The notes beneath the pieces are model-generated. The model saw nothing but the letters and a program-made list of their open reading frames with translations, did no database searches and was not told the origin of the DNA. This document shows positions 59,049-64,000 of a DNA stretch of 64,000 nt, one piece after another (position 1 is the first letter of the stretch; each line of letters begins with the position of its first letter). The stretch comes from Neisseria sp. Marseille-Q5346 (lineage in GTDB: Bacteria; Pseudomonadota; Gammaproteobacteria; Burkholderiales; Neisseriaceae): the NCBI RefSeq assembly GCF_946902045.1, contig NZ_OX336253.1, forward strand, positions 1,798,001 through 1,862,000, read 5' to 3'. The position numbers were made by a program, and so were the translations under genes.

Positions 59049-59384
59049 ATGTTCGGAAAAGCCGGATTAGGCGGCCTGATGAAACAGGCTCAACAAATGC
59101 AGGAAAATATGAAAAAGGCACAAGCCAAGCTGGCTGAAACCGAAGTTGAAGGCGAAGCAGGCAATGGTTTGGTAAAAGTTGTGATGACGTGTTCGCACGT
59201 TGTCCGCAAACTTGAAATCAGCCCTGATTTGATTCAAGAAGCCGCTGACGACAAAGAAATGTTGGAAGATTTGGTATTGGCCGCTATCAATGCCGCTTCT
59301 GAAAAAGCCGAAGAAACCACCAACAAAACCATGGGTGCGTTTACCCAAGGCCTGCCTGCAGGCATGGGCGACTTCTTCCGCTAA
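59049..59384 (+). CDS. ybaB: YbaB/EbfC nucleoid-associated protein
   Basis: This 111-residue dimeric DNA-binding protein ([48 protein letters not shown]) has the helix-strand-helix YbaB fold. It usually follows dnaX, as here (90-base gap). Ribosome site AGGAGTAAAAT. Confidence 0.95.
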   Translation: MFGKAGLGGLMKQAQQMQENMKKAQAKLAETEVEGEAGNGLVKVVMTCSHVVRKLEISPDLIQEAADDKEMLEDLVLAAINAASEKAEETTNKTMGAFTQGLPAGMGDFFR

Positions 59385-59403
59385 ACCCGCGCCGCAAAGC
59401 AAA

Positions 59404-59448
59404 CAAAGGTCGTCTGAAACACTAAAAATCAGTTTCAGACGGCCTTTG
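59404..59448 (+). terminator. Inverted-DUS terminator after ybaB
   Basis: CAAAGGTCGTCTGAAAC and GTTTCAGACGGCCTTTG. One arm is the variant AGGTCGTCTGAA known from other commensal Neisseria. Confidence 0.65.
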
Positions 59449-59532
59449 GATTATCTGTTTTGCAGATTGAAAAGTTATTCCGCCGTAGGTATATTGAGTG
59501 TGCCACTGCATTCAAACCCGCTCAATCAATAT

Positions 59533-59639
59533 TATAGTGGATTAACTTTAAACCAGTACGGCGTTGCCTCGCCTTGCCGTACTATCTGTACTGTCTGCGG
59601 CTTCGTCGCCTTGTCCTGATTTAAATTTAATCCACTATA
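59533..59639. mobile_element. Correia repeat element (CREE), short form
   Basis: The 107-bp element is bounded by TATAGTGGATTAA and TTAATCCACTATA (imperfect terminal repeats of about 25 bp). It holds the typical core CCAGTACGGCGTTGCCTCGC and GGCTTCGTCGCCTTGTCCTG, with TA at both ends. Correia elements are non-autonomous neisserial MITEs that can supply promoters, IHF sites or RNase III sites. It ends 25 bases before the next gene. Confidence 0.88.
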
Positions 59640-59664
59640 AAAACCAACCGATACACTAAACAAA

Positions 59665-60231
59665 ATGAAACCGTCCCTTCCCATCCGCTCACTTCTTTTA
59701 AGTTGTATGTTCGCCGCAGCAAGCGTAAACAGCTTTGCCGCCGAAACCGTCATTACTTCTCCGGATAAGCAGTTCAGCGTCAAAAAAGTCTGCAACCACA
59801 AAACCCAAGAATGCTCTTTCTACGCAGGCAAAAAAGTCATCGAAAAAAATCTTCCCGAAGACAGGACAAGCTATGAATGGCTTGGCAATACCTTCGCATT
59901 AAGAACCAGCTTCGGGTCGTATGATTCCTACACCACCTTCGCCGACCGTACCCACAAGCCCCATACGCTTTCCTCCGTCATCGCCACTGACAGCAAAACG
60001 CAATGCGCCGTGACTGCAGATAATAAAGGCGTGTCTTTCTACTCGCTGTTCCATGAAAAACCGGTCAAATTCATTTCCGCAAAAGACAAAAAATTCAGCT
60101 TCATCCAAGATGTCGCCACGCTGGAATCCGTCATCGAAGCAGAATTCAAAGGCAAGAAAATACACATGACATATATGAACAAAGCCGAACGCAATGTCTC
60201 GGTCGTTTTAGATAATCCGTGTGTGAAATGA
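59665..60231 (+). CDS. Hypothetical exported protein
   Basis: This 188-residue protein has a clear signal peptide ([18 protein letters not shown]) and no membrane segment or lipobox. It is probably periplasmic. The mature part has cysteines in [21 protein letters not shown] and the final NPCVK, which could form disulfides. I do not recognise the family. A Correia element directly upstream probably replaces or alters its promoter. The ribosome site is weak (AAACAAA before ATG). Confidence 0.75.
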   Translation: MKPSLPIRSLLLSCMFAAASVNSFAAETVITSPDKQFSVKKVCNHKTQECSFYAGKKVIEKNLPEDRTSYEWLGNTFALRTSFGSYDSYTTFADRTHKPHTLSSVIATDSKTQCAVTADNKGVSFYSLFHEKPVKFISAKDKKFSFIQDVATLESVIEAEFKGKKIHMTYMNKAERNVSVVLDNPCVK

Positions 60232-60288
60232 TGTGCTAAATTTGATGGACAAGGCCGTCTGAAAAGATGCCGTTTGTTCAAAAAAATG

Positions 60289-60330
60289 AAACAGCCCGAA
60301 ACCTGACTGAAAAAAGGTTACGGGCTGTTT
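60289..60330. other. Long stem-loop downstream of the exported protein gene
   Basis: AAACAGCCCGAAACCT pairs with AGGTTACGGGCTGTTT (16 bp, one mismatch) around a 10-base loop. On the minus strand it is followed by CATTTTTTT, so it could be a minus-strand terminator. Confidence 0.6.
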
Positions 60331-60339
60331 GCACCTGTT

Positions 60340-60405
60340 CGCCAAACTAAGCTGGTAGGGCGTAAGGTTGCCAGTTTGGCGGATAGAGACTTTTACAAAG
60401 GTCTC
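60340..60405. repeat. Two further hairpins
   Basis: CGCCAAACT (60340-60348) pairs with AGTTTGGCG (60373-60381). GAGACTTT and AAGGTCTC (60386-60405) pair around TACA. Together with the preceding stem they make a compact, structured, gene-free stretch. Confidence 0.45.
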
Positions 60406-60456
60406 ATGAGGATTCAGGGCTTTCTTTGAGAAAGAACAATCGTTCCTTATTGATGT

Positions 60457-60486
60457 AAAAAAGCCTGAACAGCAGTTCAGGCTTTT
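60457..60486 (-). terminator. Terminator of tRNA-Asn
   Basis: AAAAGCCTGAAC-AGCA-GTTCAGGCTTTT, directly beyond the tRNA 3' end on the minus strand. Confidence 0.85.
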
Positions 60487-60492
60487 GAAATT

Positions 60493-60568
60493 TGGCTCCC
60501 CGACCTGGGCTCGAACCAGGGACCTGCGGATTAACAGTCCGTCGCTCTACCGACTGAGCTATCGGGGA
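60493..60568 (-). tRNA. tRNA-Asn (GTT)
   Basis: The 76-nt cloverleaf has acceptor TCCCCGA/TCGGGGA, anticodon loop CTGTTAA (GTT), T arm GGTTCGAGCCC and an encoded CCA. Confidence 0.96.
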
Positions 60569-60577
60569 ATGGGGCGT

Positions 60578-60605
60578 ATTATAATGGCTGGAAAAAATGT
60601 GTCAA
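60578..60605 (-). promoter_or_regulatory. Promoter of tRNA-Asn
   Basis: On the minus strand consensus -35 TTGACA (60605-60600) and -10 TATAAT (60583-60578) are 16 bases apart. Confidence 0.8.
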
Positions 60606-60707
60606 TCCATATTTTCAAGAAAATGGTACAAAATATTTCAAATGTTTGAATGTTAAAAATATTTTGTAATCAAGTTTCACATGTTCCCCAGCCGTTTCAG
60701 ACGGCCT

Positions 60708-61199
60708 TTAGTATTTGGCGTTAACCAATTTGCCGTTTTGGAATACTTGTTGCTGCATTACCGTGCCGTTGTAGGCGTAAGTGGTCAGCGAGCCGTTGCT
60801 TGGCGTGGCGCGGAACTGCATCAGTTGGTTGCGGCTGAGGACGTAGGGGTCCGTGCGTTTTTGGCTGTTGTCGCTGTAAAAGTCTTGGACGACATATTCG
60901 TTGTTGCGTTTGCTGATCAGTTGGCGATGGAAGCCGCCTTTGACTGCGCTGTTGCTGGGTGTGCCGTGTGCATCAAAATAGGTCACGATTTGTTCTTCTG
61001 AGATACGGATGCCGTCTGAATCCGTGCCTTTGGTGGTTTTGGTTTTATCCAAGCCGACAGGGATGTTGATGGATGTACCCAAGCCGACGTGGCGGCCGAT
61101 GCTGGTGCCGACGCCTAAGCCGACGGAAACGCCGGGCGTGCCGACTGTACATGCGCTGAGTGAAGCTGCCAAAAGGGCTGGTAAGAGAACTTTTTTCAT
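60708..61199 (-). CDS. Hypothetical lipoprotein
   Basis: This 163-residue protein has a lipoprotein signal (MKKVLLPALLAASLSAC, Cys17). A Gly/Val-rich segment VGTPGVSVGLGVGTSIGRHVGLGTSINIPVG follows, and a globular C-terminal half with EEQIVTYFDAHGTPSNS and TTYAYNGTVMQQQVFQNGKLV. The Gly-rich part resembles that of small outer membrane lipoproteins. No function can be assigned. It is monocistronic and has a DUS inside and one at its 3' end. Confidence 0.8.
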   Translation of the reverse strand: MKKVLLPALLAASLSACTVGTPGVSVGLGVGTSIGRHVGLGTSINIPVGLDKTKTTKGTDSDGIRISEEQIVTYFDAHGTPSNSAVKGGFHRQLISKRNNEYVVQDFYSDNSQKRTDPYVLSRNQLMQFRATPSNGSLTTYAYNGTVMQQQVFQNGKLVNAKY

Positions 61200-61379
61200 A
61201 ATGTGTATCCTTGTAATAAAAAATGTTTGTAATGTGGGAAGTATAGTATTTTTGCGGGGTAGCTGGTGTTAGTATTGGTAAAAGGGCGCAAGGCCGTCTG
61301 AAAAACAAGATAGAAACGAATATATCATTCTAGTGTAGAATGTGCCGAAATAATGATTTAATAAGAATGTGAATGAATA

Positions 61380-62231
61380 ATGAAAACTTTGAAATTTACG
61401 AAGATGCACGGCTTGGGCAATGATTTTATGGTGGTCAATGCCATCGAGCAGGACTTTGATCCGTTGGCTGCGCCGCTTGCCCAATGGGCAGACCGCTATC
61501 GCGGCGTGGGTTTTGATCAGTTTTTGGTAGTGGAGAAGCCTTCTTCTGATGCGGTCGATTTTCGGTACCGCATTTTCAATGCCGATGGTCGGGAAGTAGA
61601 GCAGTGTGGCAATGGAGCGCGTTGTTTTGCGCGTTTTGTCGCGGATAAGGGTTTGACGAATAAAACGGAAATTTTAGTCGAAACGGCCAAAGGGATTATT
61701 GTGCCGAAGCTGTTGGATAACGGTTTGGTTACCGTCAATATGGGTAAACCGCGTTTCATGCCGTCTGAAATTCCGTTTGTGCCTGCACATGGTGAAAATG
61801 AAGATGCGTTGACACATATTGTCTTGGTCGGTTTGGAGTCTGTACCGGTAAGCTGTGTGAATATGGGTAATCCGCATGCGGTGATTTTGGTTGATAATGT
61901 TGAAACCGCACCGGTGGAGCATTGGGGCGGCGCTATTGAATCACACGAGCAGTTTCCTGAACGGGTAAATGTCGGCTTTTTGCAGGTTGAAGATGAGTTG
62001 TCAGTCCGCCTGCGTGTGTTTGAACGCGGGGTAGGGGAAACTCAGGCTTGCGGCACCGGAGCGTGTGCGGCGGTGGTGGCAGGCGTGCGCAATGGTTTGC
62101 TGAAAGCGGGTGCGCCTGTGCGTGTTACTCTGCCTGGCGGCGAATTGTTTATCAGTTGGGAAGAAGGTGGCGATGTGCAAATGACCGGCCCTGCTGAAAC
62201 CGTTTTCGAAGGCGAGTTGCAGTATTCATGA
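61380..62231 (+). CDS. dapF: Diaminopimelate epimerase
   Basis: This 283-residue enzyme converts LL- to meso-diaminopimelate for lysine and peptidoglycan. The two catalytic cysteines lie in [15 protein letters not shown] and [28 protein letters not shown] starts the first half, and NMGNPHAVI is conserved. The stop overlaps the start of the next gene by 4 bases (ATGA), so the two are translationally coupled. Confidence 0.97.
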   Translation: MKTLKFTKMHGLGNDFMVVNAIEQDFDPLAAPLAQWADRYRGVGFDQFLVVEKPSSDAVDFRYRIFNADGREVEQCGNGARCFARFVADKGLTNKTEILVETAKGIIVPKLLDNGLVTVNMGKPRFMPSEIPFVPAHGENEDALTHIVLVGLESVPVSCVNMGNPHAVILVDNVETAPVEHWGGAIESHEQFPERVNVGFLQVEDELSVRLRVFERGVGETQACGTGACAAVVAGVRNGLLKAGAPVRVTLPGGELFISWEEGGDVQMTGPAETVFEGELQYS

Positions 62232-62830
62232 TGGTTTCTTTGGATTTTTGGTTTGCCATTGCGTATGCTGCGGTATCGTTGGCGTTTATTTTTCGTGCGC
62301 AGCGGTTTCAATGGTTTTGGGCTGCGGTGCTGTTGTGGCTGGGGATTTCGGCACTGGGCGCGCGCCTGTTGCCCGGAATGTGGGGCTTTACGCATACAGG
62401 CCCTTTGTTCATCCCTCATTTTTACCTGACCGCCGCCAGTGTTTTCTTCTTTATTGACGATTGCAGTAAAACGGAAGACAGAAAGTTTTGGTCGGCAGGC
62501 GAATATGCCGGTTTGACCTTATTTGCCGTTTCCAATGTCGTCATGACTTTGGCTTTTGTTTTCCTGGCCTGCGCCGTTTATTTCATCTTGCCGCTGGCAG
62601 GCTCGGTTTTTGCATGGACGGCCTTGCTGAAAATTTATGCTTTGAAACCTATTTATTGGTTTGCATTGCAGGGCGTCCTGATGCTGGTGTTTTATCTGCA
62701 CAGAGTGGTTGTTTGCAAGCAGTCTGCCTCTCTTTTCAGTATGCGGCAGATGTGGGCAGGCTGGACGGTTGCCGTCGTGATGCAGGCTGTGGTTGCCGTT
62801 GCATTGATTTTTGAGCGCAGTGGATATTGA
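62228..62830 (+). CDS. Hypothetical integral membrane protein
   Basis: This 200-residue protein is very hydrophobic, with about six membrane segments ([108 protein letters not shown]). I do not recognise it. It overlaps dapF by 4 bases and is clearly co-expressed, yet a role in diaminopimelate metabolism is unproven. Confidence 0.82.
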   Translation: MMVSLDFWFAIAYAAVSLAFIFRAQRFQWFWAAVLLWLGISALGARLLPGMWGFTHTGPLFIPHFYLTAASVFFFIDDCSKTEDRKFWSAGEYAGLTLFAVSNVVMTLAFVFLACAVYFILPLAGSVFAWTALLKIYALKPIYWFALQGVLMLVFYLHRVVVCKQSASLFSMRQMWAGWTVAVVMQAVVAVALIFERSGY

Positions 62831-62936
62831 CCGCGCTTGAACCAAAAGTTATAAAGAAAGAAATTTTCGATATTGGTTTTTCAGACGGCCTGAGTTTAAT
62901 ATGCAGGCTGTATTACATCTAAATCAGGAGCAGGAA

Positions 62937-63869
62937 ATGAAAATTGCAAATAATATTACCGAGCTGATCGGCAACACACCTCTGGTGAAACTGAACCGCC
63001 TGACCGAAGGTTTAAAAGCGCAAATCGCGGTTAAACTTGAATTCTTTAATCCGGGCAGCAGCGTGAAAGACCGTATTGCCGAATCTATGATTGAAGCGGC
63101 CGAGCAAGCCGGTAAAATCAATAAAGATACCGTTATCGTCGAGGCAACCAGTGGCAATACCGGTATCGGTTTGGCAATGGTGTGTGCGGCCCGTGGTTAT
63201 AAATTGGCGATTACTATGCCTGAAAGCATGAGTAAAGAACGCAAAATGCTGCTGCGTGCATTCGGTGCAGAGTTGATTTTGACCCCTGCTGCCGAAGGTA
63301 TGGCGGGCGCTATCGCTAAAGCCCAGTCTTTGGTGGACGAACATCCAGATACTTACTTTATGCCGCGCCAATTTGATAACGAGGCTAATCCTGAAGTTCA
63401 CCGCAAAACCACTGCCGAAGAAATTTGGCGCGATACAGATGGTAAAGTGGATATTTTCGTGGCCGGTGTGGGTACGGGCGGTACGATTACCGGCGTGGGC
63501 GAAGTATTGAAAAAACACAAACCCGAAGTTCAAATCGTGGCTGTCGAGCCTGAGGCTTCTCCGGTATTGAGTGGTGGTGAAAAAGGCCCGCATCCGATTC
63601 AAGGTTTGGGCGCAGGCTTTATCCCCAGCGTTTTGAATACGACTGTTTACGACAGTATTGTCAAAGTACCTAACGAAGCAGCATTTGAAACCGCGCGCGC
63701 TATGGCTGAGAAAGAGGGTATTTTGGTGGGTATTTCTTCCGGTGCTGCGGTATGGAGCGCATTGCAACTGGCTAAAAAACCTGAAAACGAAGGCAAGCTG
63801 ATCGTTGTCTTGTTGCCATCATATGGCGAACGCTATCTTTCTACACCTCTGTTTGCCGATTTGGCATAA
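62937..63869 (+). CDS. cysK: Cysteine synthase A (O-acetylserine sulfhydrylase)
   Basis: This 310-residue PLP enzyme makes cysteine from O-acetylserine and sulfide. The PLP lysine is Lys44 in [47 protein letters not shown] and [17 protein letters not shown] are the classic CysK blocks. The ATG at 62937 follows AGGAGCAGGAA; an in-frame ATG at 62901 lacks a ribosome site and adds a non-homologous extension. It is monocistronic. Confidence 0.97.
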   Translation: MKIANNITELIGNTPLVKLNRLTEGLKAQIAVKLEFFNPGSSVKDRIAESMIEAAEQAGKINKDTVIVEATSGNTGIGLAMVCAARGYKLAITMPESMSKERKMLLRAFGAELILTPAAEGMAGAIAKAQSLVDEHPDTYFMPRQFDNEANPEVHRKTTAEEIWRDTDGKVDIFVAGVGTGGTITGVGEVLKKHKPEVQIVAVEPEASPVLSGGEKGPHPIQGLGAGFIPSVLNTTVYDSIVKVPNEAAFETARAMAEKEGILVGISSGAAVWSALQLAKKPENEGKLIVVLLPSYGERYLSTPLFADLA

Positions 63870-63884
63870 TATAGGATTGTTGTT

Positions 63885-63912
63885 AAAAGGCCGTTTTCAG
63901 ACGGCCTTTTTT
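63885..63912 (+). terminator. Terminator of cysK
   Basis: AAAAGGCCGT-TTTCAG-ACGGCCTTTT followed by T. It carries one DUS half; the other half is truncated. Confidence 0.8.
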
Positions 63913-64000
63913 GCGTATGGGCTTGAGATATCGTATGAAATCTGTTGTAATTCAGTTAATCTGTTTTGAATACCGTTATTCAAAAGTTGGTTTCTTAACG

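Overview
The window is a chromosomal segment of a Neisseria species. It carries dozens of copies of the neisserial DNA uptake sequence (DUS), many as inverted pairs that double as terminators. The prevailing form is AGGCCGTCTGAA (AG-DUS) rather than the ATGCCGTCTGAA typical of meningococci and gonococci, so a commensal of the N. subflava/flavescens/mucosa type is most likely (inference; the exact species was not determined). Nearly all genes are housekeeping genes. No prophage, CRISPR array or intact insertion sequence was seen.

Layout. 1-1351: C-terminal part of a trimeric autotransporter adhesin. 1.5-4.1 kb: pepN. 4.3-5.5: porin. 5.9-9.5: branched-chain amino acid operon ilvI-ilvH-(ABM monooxygenase)-ilvC on the minus strand. 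9.9: tRNA-Leu. 10.3-13.8: a Sco copper chaperone, then hisG-nitroreductase-hisD. 13.9: tyrA. 15.1-20.1: a MarR regulator with a complete tripartite drug-efflux system (outer membrane lipoprotein, EmrA-like, EmrB-like). 20.2: thrB. 21.3-26.9: a full rRNA operon (16S, tRNA-Ile, tRNA-Ala, 23S, 5S) with tandem promoters and RNase III-type processing stems. 27.1-28.1: comEA and a ComP-like minor pilin. 28.2-34.0 (minus): uppP, dsbA, a SPOR-domain protein, comM, ubiK, metK. 34.2: a probable small RNA. 34.4: a lipid A acyltransferase. 35.4: tRNA-Pro. 35.6-39.4: recC and a thioredoxin-like gene. 39.6-41.1: lapB/lapA. 41.3: ilvE. 43.0-45.6: a large, unusual beta-helix protein. 45.7-49.0: metF-metE. 49.1-53.1: iscX, fdx, a small conserved gene and hscA, with one plus-strand hypothetical gene in between. 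53.3-54.7: rpsF-priB-rpsR-rplI. 54.9: mltB. 56.0: an aldose epimerase-like gene. 57.0-59.4: dnaX-ybaB. 59.5: a Correia element. 59.7-62.8: hypotheticals, tRNA-Asn and dapF. 62.9: cysK.

Two themes link the genes. The first is natural transformation: comEA, the ComP-like pilin, dsbA, comM, recC and the abundant DUS. The second is amino acid and sulfur/one-carbon metabolism: ilv, his, tyrA, thrB, metE/F/K, cysK, dapF.

The most interesting observations are: (1) an in-frame A AAA AAG slippery heptamer in dnaX with a GAGG upstream, a possible stem downstream and a quick stop in the -1 frame, predicting a short gamma-like product; (2) an orphan 873-residue coiled-coil plus beta-helix protein without a signal peptide and with a DxHD motif resembling alginate epimerases; (3) an apparently undescribed structured small RNA between metK and lpxL; (4) a DUS-free zone covering the rRNA operon and the competence genes; and (5) well-placed palindromes at the emrA and metF promoters.
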